Shown: one piece after another, positions 53,590 through 62,962 of the stretch | Numbering within the stretch: position 1 is the first letter of the stretch | Layout of the letters: every line of letters starts with the position of its first letter | From: Helicobacter pylori | GTDB taxonomy: Bacteria; Campylobacterota; Campylobacteria; Campylobacterales; Helicobacteraceae | Assembly: GCF_030062585.1 (NCBI RefSeq) | Contig: NZ_CP071935.1 | Coordinates: 124,001-188,000, forward strand | Direction: 5' to 3' | DNA length: 64,000 nucleotides | Position numbers and translations under genes: made by a program | The notes under the pieces: generated by a model | The model's database searches: none | What the model saw: only the letters and a program-made list of their open reading frames with translations | What the model was told of the DNA's origin: nothing

Positions 53590-53808
53590 TCAACTTTCCT
53601 TTATGCCATTATCATGAACTTTTTTATGGCGTGGTTCAATCAACTCATCTTCTAAAGCGTCATTTAACGCTAAGTATCCGTATCGCTCATAATCCACGAT
53701 GCCCTTTTTTTGCTTTCTATACATGCTAAAAATATAGGCATACAAAAAGAGCGTAAAAAGAATGGTAAAAAACGCATACGCAAAACCTCTCAAACTTTCT
53801 AAATCCAT
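53590..53808 (-). CDS. ccoQ: cbb3 oxidase subunit CcoQ
   Basis: 72 residues from the ATG at 53808 (GTG at 53811 rejected; AAGGGG is spaced for the ATG). One membrane helix (about 8-30) and a charged tail with KQKKGIVDYERYG. Small stabilising subunit of the oxidase, in the ccoNOQP order. Confidence 0.88.
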   Translation of the reverse strand: MDLESLRGFAYAFFTILFTLFLYAYIFSMYRKQKKGIVDYERYGYLALNDALEDELIEPRHKKVHDNGIKES

Positions 53809-53818
53809 CACTCACCCC

Positions 53819-54523
53819 TTATTTAGCGTTTTGATTGGCGTTGATCCTGGAATTACCCAAGCTATTCAAATAAGCGATCAAAGCCACAATTTCTAACACT
53901 TCACCTCTTTGAATGGCGTCTAGCACCCTCTTATCTTTCATGTCGGCTGTGATTTTTTTCGCTTCTTCTAAATAGGCTTTTTTCGCTTCTTCTACGCTCC
54001 CTAATTTCACGCCGTTTTCGGTGTCGTAAGGCACGCCAAAAACCTTTTTTTGCGTCAAAGCTTCTGCATAAGCGGTGTCAAAATCGCTCTTTTTTATGAA
54101 TAAATGCTTATAGGCCGGCATGATGCTGTGCGGCACAACGCTTTTAGGATCAAACATGTGCTTTTCATGCCAATCGGTTGTGCGATAATCCCCCACCCTG
54201 TGCAAATCAGGGCCAATCCTTTTAGATCCCCATAAAAATGGCCTGTCATACGCATATTCCCCACTCAAACTATACGCGCCATATCGATCCACCTCAGCTT
54301 GGAAAGGGCGAATGAGTTGGGAATGGCAATGATAACAACCTTCTTGGATATAAATTTGCCTCCCTGCTGTCTCTAAAACCGTATAAGGCCGTAAGCCTTC
54401 AATGGGGCGAGCGGATTTGAAGAAGTTGGGCAAAATCTCCACCAAGCCTGCGATCGCAAACACAAAAATAAACGCAAGAGTGAAAAAGAACGGATTCTTC
54501 TCTAAAAAACTAAACATTTCCAA
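53819..54523 (-). CDS. ccoO: cbb3 oxidase subunit CcoO (monohaem)
   Basis: 234 residues. Membrane anchor (about 12-32), haem c site CYHCH in QEGCYHCHSQLIRPF and a distal Met in SIMPAYKHL. The segment GRQIYIQEGCYHCH is typical. Seven-base gap from ccoN. Confidence 0.97.
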   Translation of the reverse strand: MEMFSFLEKNPFFFTLAFIFVFAIAGLVEILPNFFKSARPIEGLRPYTVLETAGRQIYIQEGCYHCHSQLIRPFQAEVDRYGAYSLSGEYAYDRPFLWGSKRIGPDLHRVGDYRTTDWHEKHMFDPKSVVPHSIMPAYKHLFIKKSDFDTAYAEALTQKKVFGVPYDTENGVKLGSVEEAKKAYLEEAKKITADMKDKRVLDAIQRGEVLEIVALIAYLNSLGNSRINANQNAK

Positions 54524-54529
54524 CCTCCC

Positions 54530-55996
54530 CTATCTAGACATAGGCGTGGCGTAATTGGGCTCACGCTCTAATTTTTTGCCTGCTGCGATGGTCATAAAAA
54601 TATTGTAGGCAAAAATAATAAATCCAATAAAATACATAAGACCCCCAACGCCTCTAATATTGTAATAAGGGATTAGCACCTTAACCGTGTCAATGAACTG
54701 GTAAGTGAGATTCCCATACTGATCCACATCCCTCCACATCATCCCTTGCGTGATCCCTGCAATCCACATGGACGAAAAGTAAAGCACAATCCCTAAAGTC
54801 ATGATCCAAAATTGGAAATCCACAAGCCTGCCTGAATAAATCTCTCTTTTGAAAAGCCTAGGCGTCATGTGATACATGCTCGCAATCAAAGTGAAGCCTA
54901 CCCATCCAAGCACGCCGTCATGCACATGCCCTATAATCCAATCGGTAAAATGCGCTAAGGCGTTCACGCTCTTAATGGCTTGAATAGAGCCTTCTAAAGT
55001 GGAAAGCATGTAGAAAGTTGAAGCTAAAACTAAGAATTTAATCAAGGGGCTTTCTTTGAGCTGGTGCCACTGGCCCCTCATCGTTAAAAGCATGTTAATG
55101 GCTGTCCCCCACGAAGGCAAGATCAACACCACTGAAAACACGCTAGAAAGGGTTTGCACCCAATCAGGCACGGTGGAATAAATCAAGTGGTGCCCGCCCG
55201 CCCAAATATAAACAAACATCAAGCTCCAGAAAGAAAACAAAGTGAGTTTGTAAGAAAAGATAGGCTGACCGCTCTCTTTAGGCAAGAAATAATAAATCGT
55301 GCCAATCACCCCACTCGTAAAGACAAAAGCGACCGCATTATGCCCCCACCACCATTGAATGAGCGCATCATTACTGCCTGAATACATAGAAATAGAATGC
55401 CAAATACTCCCCATATCAGCGACAAAATAGGTGGGGACAGAAAGGTTATTGAAGATATACATCACCGCTATACCCACATAAGTAGCGATGTAATACCATA
55501 AAGACACATAAATGGTATTCTCTCTCCTAACGCTCATGCTCCCAAACATATTAACCCCCCATAGCACCCATGCCACAACCACAATAATATCTAAAGGCCA
55601 CATCAATTCGGCGTATTCTTTAGATTGAGTAAGACCAGCAAACAGGCTAATGACCCCTAGAATTAAAAGAAGAATCCAGAGCCAAAAATGCAATAACCCT
55701 ACAATTTTCAAAAAAGGGTGTTGGTAATAAGTGATTTTAAGCACCCTTTGACCGATATAATACCAACTCGCCCAAATCCCCCCAAGAGTGAAACCATAGA
55801 TCACCGCATTCGTGTGTAAGGGGCGTAAGCGGCCAAAAACGCCATACTCCCCTGCAATGTAATTCAAGTTAGGGAAAGACAATTCAAAGGCTAACACGAT
55901 CCCTATTAACATGCCTATTATCCCAAATGCAACCATCGCATAAAGAAACAATTTGCTAATGGAATAATCATAACTCAAAGGCACATTTTCTTGCAT
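54530..55996 (-). CDS. ccoN: cbb3 oxidase catalytic subunit CcoN
   Basis: 488 residues with about 12 membrane helices. It reduces O2 at the haem b3-CuB centre and is the sole terminal oxidase family known in this species. Haem ligand His in LHTNAVIYG, CuB ligands in WWWGHNAVAFV and GGHHLIY, and the C-terminal haem His pair in HVHDGVLGW. AGGAG lies six bases before the ATG. Confidence 0.97.
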   Translation of the reverse strand: MQENVPLSYDYSISKLFLYAMVAFGIIGMLIGIVLAFELSFPNLNYIAGEYGVFGRLRPLHTNAVIYGFTLGGIWASWYYIGQRVLKITYYQHPFLKIVGLLHFWLWILLLILGVISLFAGLTQSKEYAELMWPLDIIVVVAWVLWGVNMFGSMSVRRENTIYVSLWYYIATYVGIAVMYIFNNLSVPTYFVADMGSIWHSISMYSGSNDALIQWWWGHNAVAFVFTSGVIGTIYYFLPKESGQPIFSYKLTLFSFWSLMFVYIWAGGHHLIYSTVPDWVQTLSSVFSVVLILPSWGTAINMLLTMRGQWHQLKESPLIKFLVLASTFYMLSTLEGSIQAIKSVNALAHFTDWIIGHVHDGVLGWVGFTLIASMYHMTPRLFKREIYSGRLVDFQFWIMTLGIVLYFSSMWIAGITQGMMWRDVDQYGNLTYQFIDTVKVLIPYYNIRGVGGLMYFIGFIIFAYNIFMTIAAGKKLEREPNYATPMSR

Positions 55997-56038
55997 GCAA
56001 TACTCCTATTTGTAGTAAATTCAACAAAGATAAATGTA

Positions 56039-56044
56039 ATTATA
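56039..56044 (-). promoter_or_regulatory. -10 box for ccoNOQP
   Basis: TATAAT on the minus strand (TTTTATAATTACA), predicted leader about 36 bases before the ccoN ATG. Confidence 0.6.
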
Positions 56045-56140
56045 AAATTTTATCTTTTTCAAAAAGCTTAATTTTTAATCTTTTTCTGTAACATTGTAAT
56101 AACTCAATCCCATTTGAATGGCATTTTTAAGCCAAATTGC

Positions 56141-56146
56141 TACTAT
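56141..56146 (+). promoter_or_regulatory. Extended -10 box for the DASS carrier
   Basis: TGCTACTATCT, about 20 bases before the ATG at 56166; leader would be only about 13 bases. Confidence 0.4.
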
Positions 56147-56165
56147 CTTTGGCTAAAGGTTAAAC

Positions 56166-57614
56166 ATGATTAAACAAACCCTCATCATTCTTGCCCCTTT
56201 TTTTATCGCAACGCTATTGTATTTTTTAGGCGCACCGGACGGGCTAAACCCTAACGCATGGCTTTATTTTTGTATTTTCATGGGCATGATTATAGGGCTA
56301 ATTTTAGAGCCGGTACCATCAGGTTTGATAGCATTAAGCGCGTTAGTGTTGTGTATAGCGTTAAAAATTGGAGCGAGCAGTGAGGTAGCGAGCGCTAATA
56401 AGGCTATTTCGTGGGGTTTGAGCGGGTATGCGAATAAAACGGTGTGGCTTGTGTTTGTCGCTTTTATTTTGGGTTTAGGGTATGAAAAAAGCTTGTTAGG
56501 GAAACGGATCGCTCTTTTGCTCATTAGGTTTTTAGGGCAAACCCCTTTAGGTTTAGGCTATGCGATCAGTTTGAGCGAATTGTGTCTAGCCCCCTTTATC
56601 CCTAGCAATTCCGCTAGAAGTGGGGGCATACTCTATCCCATCGTTTCATCTATCCCGCCTTTAATGGGATCCACTCCAAATAATCACCCTGACAAAATCG
56701 GCGCGTATTTGATGTGGGTCGCTTTGGCTTCAACTTGCATCACTTCGTCCATGTTTTTAACCGCGCTCGCTCCTAACCCCCTAGCAATGGAAATCGCTGC
56801 CAAAATGGGCGTGAATGAAATCTCATGGTTTTCGTGGTTTTTAGCGTTCTTGCCTTGTGGGGTGATTTTGATCTTACTTGTGCCTTTATTAGCGTATAAA
56901 ACCTGCAAACCCACCTTAAAAGGCTCAAAAGAAGTGAGTTTGTGGGCTAAAAAAGAATTAGAAAGCATGGGGAGGTTTTCTTTAAAAGAAATTTTAATGT
57001 TGAGCCTCACTTTATTGGCTTTATTGGGTTGGATTTTTGGCAAACCTTTAGGCCTGCATGCGAGCGCGACGGCTTTGATTGTCATGGTGTTAATGGCGTT
57101 TTGCAAGATCGTAAGCTATGAAGACATCATTAAAAACAAGAGCGCGTTCAATATTTTTTTATTGCTGGGTTCACTACTCACAATGGCTGGCGGGCTTAAA
57201 AATGTAGGCTTTTTAAATTTTATTGGCAATGCGGCTCAAAATTTTTTAGAGCATGCTAACTTGGATCCGTTAATAGCGGTATTGTTTATTGTAGCCTTAT
57301 TCTATCTGTCGCACTATTTTTTCGCTAGCATCACCGCTCATGTGAGCGCGTTATTTGCGCTTTTTGTAGGGATTGGTTCGCATATTCAAGGGGTCAATTT
57401 GCAAGAATTGAGCTTGTTTTTAATGCTTTCTTTAGGGATTATGGGGATTTTAACGCCCTATGGCACAGGACCATCCACCATTTATTACGGGAGCGGGTAT
57501 ATTCCAAGCAAGGATTTTTGGAAATTAGGGTTTATTTTTGGCTTTTTGTATTTAGTCGTGTTTTTAAGCGTGTGTGCACCTTGGGTCAAATTCATCGCTT
57601 ATAGGTGGTTGTAG
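56166..57614 (+). CDS. DASS-family anion:sodium symporter (dicarboxylate/oxoglutarate type)
   Basis: 482 residues with about 12 membrane segments. SNT-like motifs IPSNSARSGGILYPI (first) and YGTGPSTIYYGSGYIP (second) match the 2-oxoglutarate/malate translocator branch of DASS carriers. It probably imports or exchanges C4/C5 dicarboxylates, consistent with fumarate respiration. Its TAG stop abuts the mutY frame. Confidence 0.9.
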   Translation: MIKQTLIILAPFFIATLLYFLGAPDGLNPNAWLYFCIFMGMIIGLILEPVPSGLIALSALVLCIALKIGASSEVASANKAISWGLSGYANKTVWLVFVAFILGLGYEKSLLGKRIALLLIRFLGQTPLGLGYAISLSELCLAPFIPSNSARSGGILYPIVSSIPPLMGSTPNNHPDKIGAYLMWVALASTCITSSMFLTALAPNPLAMEIAAKMGVNEISWFSWFLAFLPCGVILILLVPLLAYKTCKPTLKGSKEVSLWAKKELESMGRFSLKEILMLSLTLLALLGWIFGKPLGLHASATALIVMVLMAFCKIVSYEDIIKNKSAFNIFLLLGSLLTMAGGLKNVGFLNFIGNAAQNFLEHANLDPLIAVLFIVALFYLSHYFFASITAHVSALFALFVGIGSHIQGVNLQELSLFLMLSLGIMGILTPYGTGPSTIYYGSGYIPSKDFWKLGFIFGFLYLVVFLSVCAPWVKFIAYRWL

Positions 57615-58601
57615 CTGGAAACTTTACACAACGCCCTTTTAGAATGGTATGAAGAATGTGGGCGAAAGGATTTACCTTTTAGGAATTTAAAGGGCATTAA
57701 CGCTCCTTATGAAGTCTATATCAGTGAAGTGATGAGCCAACAAACCCAAATCAACACGGTGGTTGAGCGTTTTTATTCCCCTTTTTTAGAAGCTTTCCCC
57801 ACTTTAAAAGACTTAGCGAACGCTCAATTAGAAGAGGTTTTATTGCTCTGGCGAGGGCTTGGCTATTATTCAAGGGCTAAAAATTTAAAAAAAAGCGCTG
57901 AAATTTGCGTGAAAGAACACCACTCACAGCTACCCAATGACTATCAAAGCCTATTAAAACTCCCTGGGATTGGCGCATATACGGCTAATGCGATCTTGTG
58001 TTTTGGTTTTAGGGAAAAGAGCGCATGCGTGGATGCTAATATCAAGCGCGTGCTTTTAAGGCTTTTTGGATTAGATCCCAACATTCACGCTAAAGACTTA
58101 CAAATTAAAGCGAATGACTTCCTCAATCTTAATGAAAGCTTTAATCATAACCAAGCCCTAATTGATCTAGGGGCTTTAATCTGCTCCCCTAAACCCAAAT
58201 GCGCGATTTGCCCTTTCAATCCTTATTGTTTGGGTAAAAACCACCTAGAAAAACACACGCTTAAGAAAAAACAAGAAATCATTCAAGAAGAGCGTTACTT
58301 GGGCGTTGTGATCCAAAATAACCAAATCGCTTTAGAAAAAATAGAGCAAAAACTCTATTTGGGGATGCACCATTTCCCCAATTTAAAAGAAAATTTGGAA
58401 TGCAAACTCCCCTTTTTAGGCGCTATCAAACACAGCCACACTAAATTCAAGCTCAATTTAAACCTCTATCTCGCTACGATAAAGGATCTAAAAAACCCCG
58501 TTCGTTTTTATAGCCTTAAAGACTTAGAAACTTTACCCATAAGCTCTATGACGCTTAAAATCTTGCATTTTTTAAAACAAAAAAATTTATTTGGGGGCTA
58601 A
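57615..58601 (+). CDS. mutY: A/G-specific adenine glycosylase MutY, probable CTG start
   Basis: 328 residues if read from CTG 57615. It removes adenine opposite 8-oxoguanine. Catalytic Glu in YISEVMSQQTQ, HhH LPGIGAYTANAIL, catalytic Asp in ACVDANIKRV, and [4Fe-4S] Cys set CSPKPKCAICPFNPYC; a C-terminal NUDT-like domain follows. The first ATG (57729) would delete the catalytic Glu and strand 1, and no ATG, GTG or TTG exists between the preceding stop (57612-57614) and the conserved residues. CTG directly follows that stop, so re-initiation is likely. Confidence 0.9.
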   Translation: METLHNALLEWYEECGRKDLPFRNLKGINAPYEVYISEVMSQQTQINTVVERFYSPFLEAFPTLKDLANAQLEEVLLLWRGLGYYSRAKNLKKSAEICVKEHHSQLPNDYQSLLKLPGIGAYTANAILCFGFREKSACVDANIKRVLLRLFGLDPNIHAKDLQIKANDFLNLNESFNHNQALIDLGALICSPKPKCAICPFNPYCLGKNHLEKHTLKKKQEIIQEERYLGVVIQNNQIALEKIEQKLYLGMHHFPNLKENLECKLPFLGAIKHSHTKFKLNLNLYLATIKDLKNPVRFYSLKDLETLPISSMTLKILHFLKQKNLFGG

Positions 58602-58624
58602 ACCCTGCCAAATCTAAAATGGCC

Positions 58625-60280
58625 CTACTTTATCGCAGGCACCACTTCAGGGATCAAATACGCAATCGCGCTGATCACGACTCCCATGATCGCTACAAAA
58701 ATAAGGGAGTATTTAACGGTGAATTTGAACAAATCGCTCTCTTTCCCGGCTAACCCCACCGCCGCGCAAGCGATAGCGATGCTTTGAGGGCTTATCATCT
58801 TGCCCAAAGTGCCACCCACGGTATTAGCCGTTAGGGTTAAAATCTCAGGGAGGTGCAATCGTTGGGCGGTGAGTTGCTGTAAAGAGCCAAATAAAAGATT
58901 AGAACTCGTATCGCTTCCGGTTAAAAACACGCCAACCCATCCGATCAAGGGCGAGAAAAAAGTAAAAGCCAAACCCGTATGGGTGAGTGCTAAGGCTAGA
59001 GTGGAAGAAATCCCGCTGTAATTAGACACATAGGCAAAGCTTAAGACTAAACCAATAGTGAGAATGGGGTAGCGCATTTCTTTTAAAGTCTCGCCAAAAA
59101 CGCTCACTGCATCGCTCACTCGCACCCTTAAAACGAGCATGCTAACAAGAGCGGCTAAAAAAATGGAAGTGCCTACGGTGTTGATTAAGAGAAATTTAAA
59201 CACCACCGGAAAACTCACGCTTTGATTGGCTTCTACAAAAGGCGGGCTTTTAAAGATGTGGTTGCTGATGTTATTGAACTCAAAATAAAAATTAGAAAAA
59301 GCTAACAAGCCGTCTTTTTCAAACAAGGCTTTAAAAAAAGGCTGTATCCATAACACAATCACTAAAACCAAAATCACAAAAGGAGACCAAGCGACATAGA
59401 TTTTACAGATATGATGGTTAGTTTTAGTGAATGAGACCGCTTTGCCGTCGCTTCTAAAAATGACTTTAGGCTGCCAAAATTTCAAAAAGAGTGCCGTTGC
59501 AACCAGTGAAACAAGGGCTGAAATAATACCAGGCAATTCTGGCCCTAAATAATTAGAGCTTAAAAATTGCGCGCCAGCGAAAGAAAAAGCCGCAATAAAA
59601 ACGGCCGGAAAAGTCTCTTTAATCCCCTTAAAGCCATCCATTAAAAACACAATAAAAAACGGCACTAACAAGCTCACAAAAAAGAGGATTTTACCCGTCA
59701 TGGCTGAAATTAAAATCGCTGGCACCCCTACCGCGCTCGCCATCGCGCTTATAGGGATACCCACTGCACCAAAGGCCACAGGAGCAGTATTAGCGATTAG
59801 GCATAACCCAGCAGCGTATAAAGGGCTTAACCCTAATCCCACTAAAATCGCTGCGGTAATGGCAATAGGCCCTCCAAAGCCGATTGCACCTTCTAAAAAC
59901 GAGCCAAAACAAAAGCCAATCAAAATCACTAAAATGCGGTGATCTAAAGTGATGGACTGAACGCTTTCTTTTAAGATTTCAAAATAGCCGGATTTAACGC
60001 TGAGTTTGTATAAAAAAATCGCTGCAATGATGATCCAAGCGATCGGCCATAAGCCATAAAGGAAGCCATAAAGGAAGCTTGAACCCACCATGCTAACAGG
60101 CATTTTATACACTAAAACCGCAATAATGGCTGATAAGGCCACGCTCAAAAAGGCCGCTGTATAACCTTTGAGCTTAAAAATCATTAAAGATAAGAAAAAT
60201 AATAAAATCGGCAATAAGGCCACAAGAGCGCTCAGCCAAATGTTACCCAAAGGGTCATAAATTTGATGAAATTCTAGCAC
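58625..60280 (-). CDS. lctP: L-lactate permease (second copy)
   Basis: 551 residues with about 12-14 membrane segments of the LctP family. Motifs: CFGSFLEGAIGFGGPIAITA, AAGLCLIANTAPVAFGAVG and FLTGSDTSSNLLFG. Imports L-lactate for LutABC and dehydrogenases. It follows a 55-base gap after its paralogue upstream (60336-61985). The two are close paralogues at protein level, with diverged loops around residues 320-370. Confidence 0.93.
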   Translation of the reverse strand: MLEFHQIYDPLGNIWLSALVALLPILLFFLSLMIFKLKGYTAAFLSVALSAIIAVLVYKMPVSMVGSSFLYGFLYGLWPIAWIIIAAIFLYKLSVKSGYFEILKESVQSITLDHRILVILIGFCFGSFLEGAIGFGGPIAITAAILVGLGLSPLYAAGLCLIANTAPVAFGAVGIPISAMASAVGVPAILISAMTGKILFFVSLLVPFFIVFLMDGFKGIKETFPAVFIAAFSFAGAQFLSSNYLGPELPGIISALVSLVATALFLKFWQPKVIFRSDGKAVSFTKTNHHICKIYVAWSPFVILVLVIVLWIQPFFKALFEKDGLLAFSNFYFEFNNISNHIFKSPPFVEANQSVSFPVVFKFLLINTVGTSIFLAALVSMLVLRVRVSDAVSVFGETLKEMRYPILTIGLVLSFAYVSNYSGISSTLALALTHTGLAFTFFSPLIGWVGVFLTGSDTSSNLLFGSLQQLTAQRLHLPEILTLTANTVGGTLGKMISPQSIAIACAAVGLAGKESDLFKFTVKYSLIFVAIMGVVISAIAYLIPEVVPAIK

Positions 60281-60335
60281 TAAAAAATCCCTTTTAAAAA
60301 TATTCTCTTAGCGCTAGATCTCTTTAAAAACCCCC

Positions 60336-61985
60336 TTATTTAGGAATGATGGGGATAATAAAGGGGAAGACATAAGCAATAAGAGTGAAAATAATCCCCA
60401 TAATGATCGCCAAAGCGACGGAGTATTTTACCGTAAATCTGAACAATTCGCTCTCTTTCCCCACTAACCCCACCGCCGCGCAAGCGATAGCAATACTTTG
60501 AGGGCTTATCATTTTGCCCACAACGCCCCCGGAAGTGTTGGCCGCTAAGAAAAGCACTTCAGGCAAGCCAAGCTGTGTGGCGATGAGCATTTGCAAAGAG
60601 CCAAATAAAAGATTAGAGCTCGTATCGCTTCCGGTTAAAAACACCCCAAGCCAGCCTACAATAGGCGAAAAGAAAGTGAAAACATGCCCGGTATCTGCTA
60701 ACGCTAAAGCGAGCGTAGCGCTCATGCCGCTATAATTAGCCACATACGCAAACGCTAAAACCACGCCAATGGTTAAAATCGGCAAACGCATTTCTTTTAA
60801 AGTGGCCCCAAACACCCCTATCGCATCGCTGATTTTCACGCGCAACAAAAACACGCTCAAAATGGCGGCTAAAAAAATGGAAGTGCCTGTCGTTAGAATC
60901 AAGGGGAATTTGAACACGACAGGAAAGCTTTTTGCTTCAGTAACAATGGGAGCGGTTTTAAAAATCTTTTGACTGATAGAATCAAATTCAAACGCAAAGC
61001 TAGAAAACGCCAAAGCCCCGCCTTCTTTAAAGAGCGCTTTAAACCAGGGTTGCGTCCATATGATAATCGTAATCGTGAGCAACACAAAAGGCATCCACGC
61101 CACGATCACCTTACAAATATGGTGTTTTTCTGTGCCAATCGTAGGCTCTTTGCCATTGCTGGTGAAAATGCGTTTGGGTTGCCAGAATTTTAAAAACAAA
61201 GTGGTAGCGATCAATGACACTAAAGCTGAAATAATATCCGGGAGCTGTGGCCCTAGATAATTAGAGCTTAAAAATTGCGCGATAGCGAAACTAAATCCGG
61301 TAACGGCCACTGCAGGAAAAGTCTCTCTAATCCCTCTAAAGCCATCCATTAAAAACACGATGAAAAAAGGAATACCAATGGAAAAAATGGGTAACACTCT
61401 GCCCACCATTTGAGAAATCTCTAACTCAGGGATACCCACCACGCTAGCCATCGCCGTAATAGGAATGCCCACCGCGCCAAAGGCTACAGGAGCGGTGTTA
61501 GCGATTAAGCACAACCCAGCAGCGTATAAGGGGTTTAGCCCAAGGCCGACTAAAATCGCTGCTGTGATCGCTACCGGGCCTCCAAAACCGATCGCTCCTT
61601 CTAAAAACGAGCCAAAACAAAAGCCAATCAAAATCACTAAAATGCGATGATCCGGCGTTAAACTCAAAATGCTTTCTTTTAAAATCTCAAAATACCCGGA
61701 TTTCACTGAAAGGTTGTAAAGAAAAATTGCAGCGATCACAATCCAAGCGATCGGCCACAAGCCATAAAGAAAACCATAGAAAAAACTCGCGCTCACCATT
61801 TGAGCGGGCATTTTATACACGAATAACGCAATAAGGATTGAAAGCAATAAGCTTAAAAACCCAGCGCTATACCCCTTAAGTTTAAAGACAATAAGAGAGA
61901 TAAAAAAGAGTGCAATAGGCGAAAGTGCGACTAAAGCGCTCAACCAAATATGGCCTAATGGGTCATAGACTTGATAAAATTCCAT
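60336..61985 (-). CDS. lctP: L-lactate permease (first copy)
   Basis: 549 residues. Same family and motifs as the adjacent gene (EGAIGFGGPVAITA, TGSDTSSNLLFG). Begins MEFYQVYDPLGHIWLSAL where the paralogue begins MLEFHQIYDPLGNIW. It is the promoter-proximal gene, divergent from lutA. The tandem is a duplication; both frames are intact, so different substrates (L, D or other hydroxy acids) or dosage may explain retention. Confidence 0.93.
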   Translation of the reverse strand: MEFYQVYDPLGHIWLSALVALSPIALFFISLIVFKLKGYSAGFLSLLLSILIALFVYKMPAQMVSASFFYGFLYGLWPIAWIVIAAIFLYNLSVKSGYFEILKESILSLTPDHRILVILIGFCFGSFLEGAIGFGGPVAITAAILVGLGLNPLYAAGLCLIANTAPVAFGAVGIPITAMASVVGIPELEISQMVGRVLPIFSIGIPFFIVFLMDGFRGIRETFPAVAVTGFSFAIAQFLSSNYLGPQLPDIISALVSLIATTLFLKFWQPKRIFTSNGKEPTIGTEKHHICKVIVAWMPFVLLTITIIIWTQPWFKALFKEGGALAFSSFAFEFDSISQKIFKTAPIVTEAKSFPVVFKFPLILTTGTSIFLAAILSVFLLRVKISDAIGVFGATLKEMRLPILTIGVVLAFAYVANYSGMSATLALALADTGHVFTFFSPIVGWLGVFLTGSDTSSNLLFGSLQMLIATQLGLPEVLFLAANTSGGVVGKMISPQSIAIACAAVGLVGKESELFRFTVKYSVALAIIMGIIFTLIAYVFPFIIPIIPK

Positions 61986-62204
61986 GAATTTTCCTTGAAT
62001 AATTAAAAGTATTCTTTATCTTACTTAAAAGAAAAAACTAATTTTAAGTAGCATTTAATATTAAGTCAAATTTAATGGGTTTGTGGTTTATTTTAGTAAC
62101 AACATTTGAGCGAGTGGGTTTATCAACTTGTGATTACAATCTTACTAATTTTGAGTATTATATTGTGTTTGAAACTCTTAATTTAGAATTTTAAGGAGTC
62201 TTCT

Positions 62205-62933
62205 TTGAAAGTCAATTTCTTTGCTACTTGTCTAGGAGCAGCCATATACAGCAACGCATCGCTTAACGCTATCAAATTACTCCGTAAGGAAAATTTGGAA
62301 GTGGTTTTTAAAAAAGACCAGACATGTTGCGGCCAGCCAAGCTATAACTCAGGATACTATGAAGAGACAAAAAAAGTCGTTTTATACAATATCAAGCTTT
62401 ATTCCAATAACGACTACCCTATTATCTTGCCTAGCGGTTCATGCACAGGGATGATGCGGCACGATTATTTGGAATTGTTTGAAGGGCATGCGGAATTCAA
62501 CATGGTTAAAGATTTTTGCTCTAGGGTGTATGAATTGAGCGAATTTTTGGATAAAAAATTGCAAGTCAAGTATGAAGATAAGGGCGAACCCCTTAAAATC
62601 ACATGGCATTCTAATTGCCATGCCTTAAGGGTGGCTAAAGTGATTGACTCAGCGAAAAACCTCATCAGACAGCTTAAAAACGTGGAACTCATTGAATTGG
62701 AAAAAGAAGAAGAATGCTGCGGGTTTGGGGGGACTTTTTCGGTTAAAGAACCTGAAATTTCAGCGGTTATGGTTAAAGAAAAGATTAAAGATATAGAGAG
62801 CCGTCATGTGGATGTGATTGTTTCAGCGGATGCTGGGTGTTTGATGAATATCAGCACCGCTATGCAAAAAATGGGCTCTTTGACAAAACCCATGCATTTT
62901 TATGACTTTTTAGCCTCAAGGCTTGGGCTTTAA
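62205..62933 (+). CDS. lutA: Lactate utilisation protein LutA (CCG-domain Fe-S protein)
   Basis: 242 residues. Two CCG (cysteine-rich) domains of the heterodisulfide-reductase/GlpC type: TCCGQPSYNSGY near residue 43 and ECCGFGGTFSVKEPE near residue 167. With LutB and LutC it forms the membrane-associated L-lactate oxidation complex. ATTTTAAGGAG precedes the TTG start at 62205. About 30 bases before lutB. Confidence 0.92.
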   Translation: MKVNFFATCLGAAIYSNASLNAIKLLRKENLEVVFKKDQTCCGQPSYNSGYYEETKKVVLYNIKLYSNNDYPIILPSGSCTGMMRHDYLELFEGHAEFNMVKDFCSRVYELSEFLDKKLQVKYEDKGEPLKITWHSNCHALRVAKVIDSAKNLIRQLKNVELIELEKEEECCGFGGTFSVKEPEISAVMVKEKIKDIESRHVDVIVSADAGCLMNISTAMQKMGSLTKPMHFYDFLASRLGL

Positions 62934-62962
62934 CATTAAAGAATTATTTTAAGGAATAATCA

